Source: Tipula vernalis (lineage: Eukaryota; Arthropoda; Insecta; Diptera; Tipulidae). From it: 64,000 nt of DNA. The DNA lies in the NCBI GenBank assembly GCA_958295665.1, contig OY282560.1, positions 45,942,333 to 46,006,332 of the forward strand, read 5' to 3'. The translations under genes and the position numbers were made by a program. This document shows, piece after piece, positions 51,446-63,915 of the stretch. The notes below the pieces were generated by a model. It was given only the letters and a program-made list of their open reading frames with translations. It did no database searches and was not told the DNA's origin. Each line of letters opens with the position of its first letter. Within the stretch, counting starts at the first letter, position 1.

Positions 51446-52798
51446 TTGTGCTCCGATTGGGTTTCTTGATACCTCAAATGATAGGTCTCGGGACTTGTAA
51501 TTGTTAAGCCAAACCGCATTTAAATTGGTTGATTATTTCCATACATTTCACAGAAAAATCGATTCGAAGAAATCACCTTACTATAGCTCAGCCGATTCAG
51601 AGTTGTAAAAATCCAAAATCTGCAATTGTGCTCAGAATGCGGTTCTTGATACCTCAAATGATAGGTCACGGGACCTGTAATTGCTATACCATACATTTCG
51701 TAGAAAATTCGATTCGAAGAAAATAACCTTACTACAGCTCAGCCGATTCAGAGCTGTAAAAATCCAAAATCTGCAATTGTGCTCCGATTGGGTTTCTTGA
51801 TACCTCAAATGATAGGTCTCGGGACTTGTAATTGTTAAGCCAAACCGCATTTAAATTGGTTGATTATTTCCATACATTTCACAGAAAAATCGATTCGAAG
51901 AAATCACCTTACTACAGCTCAGCCGATTCAGAGCTGTAAAAATCCAAAATCTGCAATTGTGCTCCGATTGGGTTTCTTGATACCTCAAATGATAGGTCTC
52001 GGGACTTGTAATTGTTAAGCCAAACCGCATTTAAATTGGTTGATTATTTCCATACATTTCACAGAAAAATTGATTCGAAGAAATCACCTTACTATAGCTC
52101 AGCCGATTCAGAGTTGTAAAAATCCAAAATCTGCAATTGTGCTTAGAATGCGGTTCTTGATACCTCAAATGATAGGTCACGGGACCTGTAATTGCTATAC
52201 CATACATTTCGTAGAAAATTCGATTCGAAGAAAATAACCTTACTACAGCTCAGCCGATTCAGAGCTGTAAAAATCCAAAATCTGCAATTGTGCTCCGATT
52301 GGGTTTCTTGATACCTCAAATGATAGGTCTCGGGACTTGTAATTGTTAAGCCAAACCGCATTTAAATTGGTTGATTATTTCCATACATTTCACAGAAAAA
52401 TCGATTCGAAGAAATCACCTTACTACAGCTCAGCCGATTCAGAGCTGTAAAAATCCAAAATCTGCAATTGTGCTCCGATTGGGTTTCTTGATACCTCAAA
52501 TGATAGGTCTCGGGACTTGTAATTGTTAAGCCAAACCGCATTTAAATTGGTTGATTATTTCCATACATTTCACAGAAAAATTGATTCGAAGAAATCACCT
52601 TACTATAGCTCAGCCGATTCAGAGTTGTAAAAATCCAAAATCTGCAATTGTGCTTAGAATGCGGTTCTTGATACCTCAAATGATAGGTCACGGGACCTGT
52701 AATTGCTATACCATACATTTCGTAGAAAATTCGATTCGAAGAAAATAACCTTACTACAGCTCAGCCGATTCAGAGCTGTAAAAATCCAAAATCTGCAA
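51446..52798 (+). repeat. Duplicated 1353-bp block, copy 1 (gcttag B variants)
   Basis: The order is A2 B51626, A1 A3 B52137, A1 A3 B52648. The last two B carry gcttag. It recurs at +3066. The wider B spacing also matches at +3066 from 50273 to 52648, but the A subtypes upstream of 51446 do not fully agree. Confidence 0.87.
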
Positions 52799-54511
52799 TT
52801 GTGCTCCGATTGGGTTTCTTGATACCTCAAATGATAGGTCTCGGGACTTGTAATTGTTAAGCCAAACCGCATTTAAATTGGTTGATTATTTCCATACATT
52901 TCACAGAAAAATCGATTCGAAGAAATCACCTTACTACAGCTCAGCCGATTCAGAGCTGTAAAAATCCAAAATCTGCAATTGTGCTCCGATTGGGTTTCTT
53001 GATACCTCAAATGATAGGTCTCGGGACTTGTAATTGTTAAGCCAAACCGCATTTAAATTGGTTGATTATTTCCATACATTTCACAGAAAAATCGATTCGA
53101 AGAAATCACCTTACTACAGCTCAGCCGATTCAGAGCTGTAAAAATCCAAAATCTGCAATTGTGCTCCGATTGGGTTTCTTGATACCTCAAATGATAGGTC
53201 TCGGGACTTGTAATTGTTAAGCCAAACCGCATTTAAATTGGTTGATTATTTCCATACATTTCACAGAAAAATCGATTCGAAGAAATCACCTTACTACAGC
53301 TCAGCCGATTCAGAGCTGTAAAAATCCAAAATCTGCAATTGTGCTCAGAATGCGGTTCTTGATACCTCAAATGATAGGTCACGGGACCTGTAATTGCTAT
53401 ACCATACATTTCGTAGAAAATTCGATTCGAAGAAAATAACCTTACTACAGCTCAGCCGATTCAGAGCTGTAAAAATCCAAAATCTGCAATTGTGCTCCGA
53501 TTGGGTTTCTTGATACCTCAAATGATAGGTCTCGGGACTTGTAATTGTTAAGCCAAACCGCATTTAAATTGGTTGATTATTTCCATACATTTCACAGAAA
53601 AATTGATTCGAAGAAATCACCTTACTATAGCTCAGCCGATTCAGAGCTGTAAAAATCCAAAATCTGCAATTGTGCTCCGATTGGGTTTCTTGATACCTCA
53701 AATGATAGGTCTCGGGACTTGTAATTGTTAAGCCAAACCGCATTTAAATTGGTTGATTATTTCCATACATTTCACAGAAAAATCGATTCGAAGAAATCAC
53801 CTTACTACAGCTCAGCCGATTCAGAGCTGTAAAAATCCAAAATCTGCAATTGTGCTCAGAATGCGGTTCTTGATACCTCAAATGATAGGTCACGGGACCT
53901 GTAATTGCTATACCATACATTTCGTAGAAAATTCGATTCGAAGAAAATAACCTTACTACAGCTCAGCCGATTCAGAGCTGTAAAAATCCAAAATCTGCAA
54001 TTGTGCTCCGATTGGGTTTCTTGATACCTCAAATGATAGGTCTCGGGACTTGTAATTGTTAAGCCAAACCGCATTTAAATTGGTTGATTATTTCCATACA
54101 TTTCACAGAAAAATCGATTCGAAGAAATCACCTTACTACAGCTCAGCCGATTCAGAGCTGTAAAAATCCAAAATCTGCAATTGTGCTCCGATTGGGTTTC
54201 TTGATACCTCAAATGATAGGTCTCGGGACTTGTAATTGTTAAGCCAAACCGCATTTAAATTGGTTGATTATTTCCATACATTTCACAGAAAAATCGATTC
54301 GAAGAAATCACCTTACTACAGCTCAGCCGATTCAGAGCTGTAAAAATCCAAAATCTGCAATTGTGCTCAGAATGCGGTTCTTGATACCTCAAATGATAGG
54401 TCACGGGACCTGTAATTGCTATACCATACATTTCGTAGAAAATTCGATTCGAAGAAAATAACCTTACTACAGCTCAGCCGATTCAGAGCTGTAAAAATCC
54501 AAAATCTGCAA

Positions 54512-55864
54512 TTGTGCTCCGATTGGGTTTCTTGATACCTCAAATGATAGGTCTCGGGACTTGTAATTGTTAAGCCAAACCGCATTTAAATTGGTTGATT
54601 ATTTCCATACATTTCACAGAAAAATCGATTCGAAGAAATCACCTTACTATAGCTCAGCCGATTCAGAGTTGTAAAAATCCAAAATCTGCAATTGTGCTCA
54701 GAATGCGGTTCTTGATACCTCAAATGATAGGTCACGGGACCTGTAATTGCTATACCATACATTTCGTAGAAAATTCGATTCGAAGAAAATAACCTTACTA
54801 CAGCTCAGCCGATTCAGAGCTGTAAAAATCCAAAATCTGCAATTGTGCTCCGATTGGGTTTCTTGATACCTCAAATGATAGGTCTCGGGACTTGTAATTG
54901 TTAAGCCAAACCGCATTTAAATTGGTTGATTATTTCCATACATTTCACAGAAAAATCGATTCGAAGAAATCACCTTACTACAGCTCAGCCGATTCAGAGC
55001 TGTAAAAATCCAAAATCTGCAATTGTGCTCCGATTGGGTTTCTTGATACCTCAAATGATAGGTCTCGGGACTTGTAATTGTTAAGCCAAACCGCATTTAA
55101 ATTGGTTGATTATTTCCATACATTTCACAGAAAAATTGATTCGAAGAAATCACCTTACTATAGCTCAGCCGATTCAGAGTTGTAAAAATCCAAAATCTGC
55201 AATTGTGCTTAGAATGCGGTTCTTGATACCTCAAATGATAGGTCACGGGACCTGTAATTGCTATACCATACATTTCGTAGAAAATTCGATTCGAAGAAAA
55301 TAACCTTACTACAGCTCAGCCGATTCAGAGCTGTAAAAATCCAAAATCTGCAATTGTGCTCCGATTGGGTTTCTTGATACCTCAAATGATAGGTCTCGGG
55401 ACTTGTAATTGTTAAGCCAAACCGCATTTAAATTGGTTGATTATTTCCATACATTTCACAGAAAAATCGATTCGAAGAAATCACCTTACTACAGCTCAGC
55501 CGATTCAGAGCTGTAAAAATCCAAAATCTGCAATTGTGCTCCGATTGGGTTTCTTGATACCTCAAATGATAGGTCTCGGGACTTGTAATTGTTAAGCCAA
55601 ACCGCATTTAAATTGGTTGATTATTTCCATACATTTCACAGAAAAATTGATTCGAAGAAATCACCTTACTATAGCTCAGCCGATTCAGAGTTGTAAAAAT
55701 CCAAAATCTGCAATTGTGCTTAGAATGCGGTTCTTGATACCTCAAATGATAGGTCACGGGACCTGTAATTGCTATACCATACATTTCGTAGAAAATTCGA
55801 TTCGAAGAAAATAACCTTACTACAGCTCAGCCGATTCAGAGCTGTAAAAATCCAAAATCTGCAA
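54512..55864 (+). repeat. Duplicated 1353-bp block, copy 2 (gcttag B variants)
   Basis: The order is A2 B54692, A1 A3 B55203, A1 A3 B55714, the same as 51446-52798. Copy 1 is followed by three A1 monomers before the next B, while copy 2 is followed by ten A monomers, so the A run expanded after or during the duplication. Confidence 0.87.
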
Positions 55865-57664
55865 TTGTGCTCCGATTGGGTTTCTTGATACCTCAAATGA
55901 TAGGTCTCGGGACTTGTAATTGTTAAGCCAAACCGCATTTAAATTGGTTGATTATTTCCATACATTTCACAGAAAAATCGATTCGAAGAAATCACCTTAC
56001 TACAGCTCAGCCGATTCAGAGCTGTAAAAATCCAAAATCTGCAATTGTGCTCCGATTGGGTTTCTTGATACCTCAAATGATAGGTCTCGGGACTTGTAAT
56101 TGTTAAGCCAAACCGCATTTAAATTGGTTGATTATTTCCATACATTTCACAGAAAAATCGATTCGAAGAAATCACCTTACTACAGCTCAGCCGATTCAGA
56201 GCTGTAAAAATCCAAAATCTGCAATTGTGCTCCGATTGGGTTTCTTGATACCTCAAATGATAGGTCTCGGGACTTGTAATTGTTAAGCCAAACCGCATTT
56301 AAATTGGTTGATTATTTCCATACATTTCACAGAAAAATCGATTCGAAGAAATCACCTTACTACAGCTCAGCCGATTCAGAGCTGTAAAAATCCAAAATCT
56401 GCAATTGTGCTCCGATTGGGTTTCTTGATACCTCAAATGATAGGTCTCGGGACTTGTAATTGTTAAGCCAAACCGCATTTAAATTGGTTGATTATTTCCA
56501 TACATTTCACAGAAAAATCGATTCGAAGAAATCACCTTACTACAGCTCAGCCGATTCAGAGCTGTAAAAATCCAAAATCTGCAATTGTGCTCCGATTGGG
56601 TTTCTTGATACCTCAAATGATAGGTCTCGGGACTTGTAATTGTTAAGCCAAACCGCATTTAAATTGGTTGATTATTTCCATACATTTCACAGAAAAATCG
56701 ATTCGAAGAAATCACCTTACTACAGCTCAGCCGATTCAGAGCTGTAAAAATCCAAAATCTGCAATTGTGCTCCGATTGGGTTTCTTGATACCTCAAATGA
56801 TAGGTCTCGGGACTTGTAATTGTTAAGCCAAACCGCATTTAAATTGGTTGATTATTTCCATACATTTCACAGAAAAATCGATTCGAAGAAATCACCTTAC
56901 TACAGCTCAGCCGATTCAGAGCTGTAAAAATCCAAAATCTGCAATTGTGCTCCGATTGGGTTTCTTGATACCTCAAATGATAGGTCTCGGGACTTGTAAT
57001 TGTTAAGCCAAACCGCATTTAAATTGGTTGATTATTTCCATACATTTCACAGAAAAATCGATTCGAAGAAATCACCTTACTACAGCTCAGCCGATTCAGA
57101 GCTGTAAAAATCCAAAATCTGCAATTGTGCTCCGATTGGGTTTCTTGATACCTCAAATGATAGGTCTCGGGACTTGTAATTGTTAAGCCAAACCGCATTT
57201 AAATTGGTTGATTATTTCCATACATTTCACAGAAAAATCGATTCGAAGAAATCACCTTACTACAGCTCAGCCGATTCAGAGCTGTAAAAATCCAAAATCT
57301 GCAATTTTGCTCCGATTGGGTTTCTTGATACCTCAAATGATAGGTCTCGGGACTTGTAATTGTTAAGCCAAACCGCATTTAAATTGGTTGATTATTTCCA
57401 TACATTTCACAGAAAAATTGATTCGAAGAAATCACTTTACTATAGCTCAGCCGATTCAGAGCTGTAAAAATCCAAAATCTGCAATTGTGCTCCGATTGGG
57501 TTTCTTGATACCTCAAATGATAGGTCTCGGGACTTGTAATTGTTAAGCCAAACCGCATTTAAATTGGTTGATTATTTCCATACATTTCACAGAAAAATCG
57601 ATTCGAAGAAATCACCTTACTATAGCTCAGCCGATTCAGAGTCGTAAAAATCCAAAATCTGCAA
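55865..57664 (+). repeat. Run of ten A monomers, eight of them identical (1800 bp)
   Basis: This is the longest B-free stretch in the window. Monomers at 55865, 56045, 56225, 56405, 56585, 56765, 56945 and 57125 read identically as A1 over 1440 bp. The ninth (57305-57484) has a G-to-T change at 57307, the A3 signature and atcacttta. The tenth is A2 before B57665, whose A-side neighbour has gagtcg at about 57642. Recent amplification or an assembly copy-number error would look the same. Confidence 0.93.
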
Positions 57665-60219
57665 TTGTGCTCAGAATGCGGTTCTTGATACCTCAAATGA
57701 TAGGTCACGGGACCTGTAATTGCTATACCATACATTTCGTAGAAAATTCGATTCGAAGAAAATAACCTTACTACAGCTCAGCCGATTCAGAGCTGTAAAA
57801 ATCCAAAATCTGCAATTGTGCTCCGATTGGGTTTCTTGATACCTCAAATGATAGGTCTCGGGACTTGTAATTGTTAAGCCAAACCGCATTTAAATTGGTT
57901 GATTATTTCCATACATTTCACAGAAAAATCGATTCGAAGAAATCACCTTACTACAGCTCAGCCGATTCAGGGCTGTAAAAATCCAAAATCTGCAATTGTG
58001 CTCCGATTGGGTTTCTTGATACCTCAAATGATAGGTCTCGGGACTTGTAATTGTTAAGCCAAACCGCATTTAAATTGGTTGATTATTTCCATACATTTCA
58101 CAGAAAAATCGATTCGAAGAAATCACCTTACTACAGCTCAGCCGATTCAGAGTTGTAAAAATCCAAAATCTGCAATTGTGCTCAGAATGCGGTTCTTGAT
58201 ACCTCAAATGATAGGTCACGGGACCTGTAATTGCTATACCATACATTTCGTAGAAAATTCGATTCGAAGAAAATAACCTTACTACAGCTCAGCCGATTCA
58301 GAGCTGTAAAAATCCAAAATCTGCAATTGTGCTCCGATTGGGTTTCTTGATACCTCAAATGATAGGTCTCGGGACTTGTAATTGTTAAGCCAAACCGCAT
58401 TTAAATTGGTTGATTATTTCCATACATTTCACAGAAAAATCGATTCGAAGAAATCACCTTACTACAGCTCAGCCGATTCAGAGCTGTAAAAATCCAAAAT
58501 CTGCAATTGTGCTCCGATTGGGTTTCTTGATACCTCAAATGATAGGTCTCGGGACTTGTAATTGTTAAGCCAAACCGCATTTAAATTGGTTGATTATTTC
58601 CATACATTTCACAGAAAAATTGATTCGAAGAAATCACCTTACTATAGCTCAGCCGATTCAGAGTTGTAAAAATCCAAAATCTGCAATTGTGCTCAGAATG
58701 CGGTTCTTGATACCTCAAATGATAGGTCACGGGACCTGTAATTGCTATACCATACATTTCGTAGAAAATTCGATTCGAAGAAAATAACCTTACTACAGCT
58801 CAGCCGATTCAGAGCTGTAAAAATCCAAAATCTGCAATTGTGCTCCGATTGGGTTTCTTGATACCTCAAATGATAGGTCTCGGGACTTGTAATTGTTAAG
58901 CCAAACCGCATTTAAATTGGTTGATTATTTCCATACATTTCACAGAAAAATCGATTCGAAGAAATCACCTTACTACAGCTCAGCCGATTCAGAGCTGTAA
59001 AAATCCAAAATCTGCAATTGTGCTCCGATTGGGTTTCTTGATACCTCAAATGATAGGTCTCGGGACTTGTAATTGTTAAGCCAAACCGCATTTAAATTGG
59101 TTGATTATTTCCATACATTTCACAGAAAAATTGATTCGAAGAAATCACCTTACTATAGCTCAGCCGATTCAGAGTTGTAAAAATCCAAAATCTGCAATTG
59201 TGCTCAGAATGCGGTTCTTGATACCTCAAATGATAGGTCACGGGACCTGTAATTGCTATACCATACATTTCGTAGAAAATTCGATTCGAAGAAAATAACC
59301 TTACTACAGCTCAGCCGATTCAGAGCTGTAAAAATCCAAAATCTGCAATTGTGCTCCGATTGGGTTTCTTGATACCTCAAATGATAGGTCTCGGGACTTG
59401 TAATTGTTAAGCCAAACCGCATTTAAATTGGTTGATTATTTCCATACATTTCACAGAAAAATTGATTCGAAGAAATCACCTTACTATAGCTCAGCCGATT
59501 CAGAGTTGTAAAAATCCAAAATCTGCAATTGTGCTCAGAATGCGGTTCTTGATACCTCAAATGATAGGTCACGGGACCTGTAATTGCTATACCATACATT
59601 TCGTAGAAAATTCGATTCGAAGAAAATAACCTTACTACAGCTCAGCCGATTCAGAGCTGTAAAAATCCAAAATCTGCAATTGTGCTCCGATTGGGTTTCT
59701 TGATACCTCAAATGATAGGTCTCGGGACTTGTAATTGTTAAGCCAAACCGCATTTAAATTGGTTGATTATTTCCATACATTTCACAGAAAAATCGATTCG
59801 AAGAAATCACCTTACTACAGCTCAGCCGATTCAGAGCTGTAAAAATCCAAAATCTGCAATTGTGCTCCGATTGGGTTTCTTGATACCTCAAATGATAGGT
59901 CTCGGGACTTGTAATTGTTAAGCCAAACCGCATTTAAATTGGTTGATTATTTCCATACATTTCACAGAAAAATCGATTCGAAGAAATCACCTTACTACAG
60001 CTCAGCCGATTCAGAGCTGTAAAAATCCAAAATCTGCAATTGTGCTCCGATTGGGTTTCTTGATACCTCAAATGATAGGTCTCGGGACTTGTAATTGTTA
60101 AGCCAAACCGCATTTAAATTGGTTGATTATTTCCATACATTTCACAGAAAAATCGATTCGAAGAAATCACCTTACTACAGCTCAGCCGATTCAGAGCTGT
60201 AAAAATCCAAAATCTGCAA

Positions 60220-60400
60220 TTGTGCTCCGATTGGGTTTCTTGATACCTCAAATGATAGGTCTCGGGACTTGTAATTGTTAAGCCAAACCGCATTTAAATT
60301 GGTTGATTATTTCCATACATTTCACAGAAAAATCGATTCGAAGAAAATAACCTTACTACAGCTCAGCCGATTCAGAGTTGTAAAAATCCAAAATCTGCAA
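60220..60400 (+). repeat. A/B chimeric monomer, type I (181 bp)
   Basis: It is the last of four A monomers before B60401. It has aaatcgattcgaagaaaataacc-type joining with ctaca and gagttg. It lies about 23 kb from the other type I pair, in a domain without A4, so it may be an independent conversion. Confidence 0.86.
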
Positions 60401-61393
60401 TTGTGCTCAGAATGCGGTTCTTGATACCTCAAATGATAGGTCACGGGACCTGTAATTGCTATACCATACATTTCGTAGAAAATTCGATTCGAAGAAAATA
60501 ACCTTACTACAGCTCAGCCGATTCAGAGCTGTAAAAATCCAAAATCTGCAATTGTGCTCCGATTGGGTTTCTTGATACCTCAAATGATAGGTCTCGGGAC
60601 TTGTAATTGTTAAGCCAAACCGCATTTAAATTGGTTGATTATTTCCATACATTTCACAGAAAAATCGATTCGAAGAAATCACCTTACTACAGCTCAGCCG
60701 ATTCAGAGCTGTAAAAATCCAAAATCTGCAATTGTGCTCCGATTGGGTTTCTTGATACCTCAAATGATAGGTCTCGGGACTTGTAATTGTTAAGCCAAAC
60801 CGCATTTAAATTGGTTGATTATTTCCATACATTTCACAGAAAAATTGATTCGAAGAAATCACCTTACTATAGCTCAGCCGATTCAGAGTTGTAAAAATCC
60901 AAAATCTGCAATTGTGCTCAGAATGCGGTTCTTGATACCTCAAATGATAGGTCACGGGACCTGTAATTGCTATACCATACATTTCGTAGAAAATTCGATT
61001 CGAAGAAAATAACCTTACTACAGCTCAGCCGATTCAGAGCTGTAAAAATCCAAAATCTGCAATTGTGCTCCGATTGGGTTTCTTGATACCTCAAATGATA
61101 GGTCTCGGGACTTGTAATTGTTAAGCCAAACCGCATTTAAATTGGTTGATTATTTCCATACATTTCACAGAAAAATTGATTCGAAGAAATCACCTTACTA
61201 TAGCTCAGCCGATTCAGAGTTGTAAAAATCCAAAATCTGCAATTGTGCTCAGAATGCGGTTCTTGATACCTCAAATGATAGGTCACGGGACCTGTAATTG
61301 CTATACCATACATTTCGTAGAAAATTCGATTCGAAGAAAATAACCTTACTACAGCTCAGCCGATTCAGAGCTGTAAAAATCCAAAATCTGCAA

Positions 61394-61569
61394 TTGTGCT
61401 CCGATTGGGTTTCTTGATACCTCAAATGATAGGTCTCGGGACTTGTAATTGTTAAACCGCATTTAAATTGGTTGATTATTTCCATACATTTCACAGAAAA
61501 ATCGATTCGAAGAAAATAACCTTACTATAGCTCAGCCGATTCAGAGTTGTAAAAATCCAAAATCTGCAA
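61394..61569 (+). repeat. A/B chimeric monomer with 5-bp deletion (176 bp)
   Basis: It has the type I join (aaaataacc) plus loss of five bases where gttaagccaaaccgc reads gttaaaccgc (about 61455). The deletion could come from pairing at the short AA or AAACC repeats. It is directly before B61570. Confidence 0.87.
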
Positions 61570-63915
61570 TTGTGCTCAGAATGCGGTTCTTGATACCTCA
61601 AATGATAGGTCACGGGACCTGTAATTGCTATACCATACATTTCGTAGAAAATTCGATTCGAAGAAAATAACCTTACTACAGCTCAGCCGATTCAGAGCTG
61701 TAAAAATCCAAAATCTGCAATTGTGCTCCGATTGGGTTTCTTGATACCTCAAATGATAGGTCTCGGGACTTGTAATTGTTAAGCCAAACCGCATTTAAAT
61801 TGGTTGATTATTTCCATACATTTCACAGAAAAATCGATTCGAAGAAATCACCTTACTACAGCTCAGCCGATTCAGAGCTGTAAAAATCCAAAATCTGCAA
61901 TTGTGCTCCGATTGGGTTTCTTGATACCTCAAATGATAGGTCTCGGGACTTGTAATTGTTAAGCCAAACCGCATTTAAATTGGTTGATTATTTCCATACA
62001 TTTCACAGAAAAATCGATTCGAAGAAATCACCTTACTACAGCTCAGCCGATTCAGAGCTGTAAAAATCCAAAATCTGCAATTGTGCTCCGATTGGGTTTC
62101 TTGATACCTCAAATGATAGGTCTCGGGACTTGTAATTGTTAAGCCAAACCGCATTTAAATTGGTTGATTATTTCCATACATTTCACAGAAAAATTGATTC
62201 GAAGAAATCACCTTACTATAGCTCAGCCGATTCAGAGTTGTAAAAATCCAAAATCTGCAATTGTGCTCAGAATGCGGTTCTTGATACCTCAAATGATAGG
62301 TCACGGGACCTGTAATTGCTATACCATACATTTCGTAAAAAATTCGATTCGAAGAAAATAACCTTACTACAGCTCAGCCGATTCAGAGCTGTAAAAATCC
62401 AAAATCTGCAATTGTGCTCCGATTGGGTTTCTTGATACCTCAAATGATAGGTCTCGGGACTTGTAATTGTTAAGCCAAACCGCATTTAAATTGGTTGATT
62501 ATTTCCATACATTTCACAGAAAAATTGATTCGAAGAAATCACCTTACTATAGCTCAGCCGATTCAGAGTTGTAAAAATCCAAAATCTGCAATTGTGCTCA
62601 GAATGCGGTTCTTGATACCTCAAATGATAGGTCACGGGACCTGTAATTGCTATACCATACATTTCGTAGAAAATTCGATTCGAAGAAAATAACCTTACTA
62701 CAGCTCAGCCGATTCAGAGCTGTAAAAATCCAAAATCTGCAATTGTGCTCCGATTGGGTTTCTTGATACCTCAAATGATAGGTCTCGGGACTTGTAATTG
62801 TTAAGCCAAACCGCATTTAAATTGGTTGATTATTTCCATACATTTCACAGAAAAATCGATTCGAAGAAATCACCTTACTACAGCTCAGCCGATTCAGAGC
62901 TGTAAAAATCCAAAATCTGCAATTGTGCTCCGATTGGGTTTCTTGATACCTCAAATGATAGGTCTCGGGACTTGTAATTGTTAAGCCAAACCGCATTTAA
63001 ATTGGTTGATTATTTCCATACATTTCACAGAAAAATCGATTCGAAGAAATCACCTTACTACAGCTCAGCCGATTCAGAGCTGTAAAAATCCAAAATCTGC
63101 AATTGTGCTCAGAATGCGGTTCTTGATACCTCAAATGATAGGTCACGGGACCTGTAATTGCTATACCATACATTTCGTAGAAAATTCGATTCGAAGAAAA
63201 TAACCTTACTACAGCTCAGCCGATTCAGAGCTGTAAAAATCCAAAATCTGCAATTGTGCTCCGATTGGGTTTCTTGATACCTCAAATGATAGGTCTCGGG
63301 ACTTGTAATTGTTAAGCCAAACCGCATTTAAATTGGTTGATTATTTCCATACATTTCACAGAAAAATTGATTCGAAGAAATCACCTTACTATAGCTCAGC
63401 CGATTCAGAGTTGTAAAAATCCAAAATCTGCAATTGTGCTCAGAATGCGGTTCTTGATACCTCAAATGATAGGTCACGGGACCTGTAATTGCTATACCAT
63501 ACATTTCGTAGAAAATTCGATTCGAAGAAAATAACCTTACTACAGCTCAGCCGATTCAGAGCTGTAAAAATCCAAAATCTGCAATTGTGCTCCGATTGGG
63601 TTTCTTGATACCTCAAATGATAGGTCTCGGGACTTGTAATTGTTAAGCCAAACCGCATTTAAATTGGTTGATTATTTCCATACATTTCACAGAAAAATTG
63701 ATTCGAAGAAATCACCTTACTATAGCTCAGCCGATTCAGAGTTGTAAAAATCCAAAATCTGCAATTGTGCTCAGAATGCGGTTCTTGATACCTCAAATGA
63801 TAGGTCACGGGACCTGTAATTGCTATACCATACATTTCGTAGAAAATTCGATTCGAAGAAAATAACCTTACTACAGCTCAGCCGATTCAGAGCTGTAAAA
63901 ATCCAAAATCTGCAA

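Larger units (their letters stand above)
41016..57815 (+). repeat. Array domain 3: A-rich, AAB-dominated
   Basis: This domain has 29 B to 69 A. B starts: 41736, 42067, 42758, 43269, 43780, 44291, 44983, 45494, 46004, 46696, 47207, 47718, 48229, 48740, 49251, 49762, 50273, 50784, 51295, 51626, 52137, 52648, 53339, 53850, 54361, 54692, 55203, 55714, 57665. The 511-bp AAB rhythm is nearly uninterrupted from 46696 to 51295 (nine consecutive 511-bp steps). Four B monomers (52137, 52648, 55203, 55714) carry gcttag in place of gctcag at their start, a variant seen nowhere else. Confidence 0.86.

Noticed and set aside
50424..56555. Complete 3066-bp higher-order repeat in two copies
   Set aside because: B spacing matches at +3066, but A subtypes agree only for the 1353-bp core (51446-52798 and 54512-55864), so only the core is annotated.
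61249..61494. Longer 81-codon minus-strand frame
   Set aside because: It is an extension created by the 5-bp deletion in the monomer at 61394-61569, not a separate gene.
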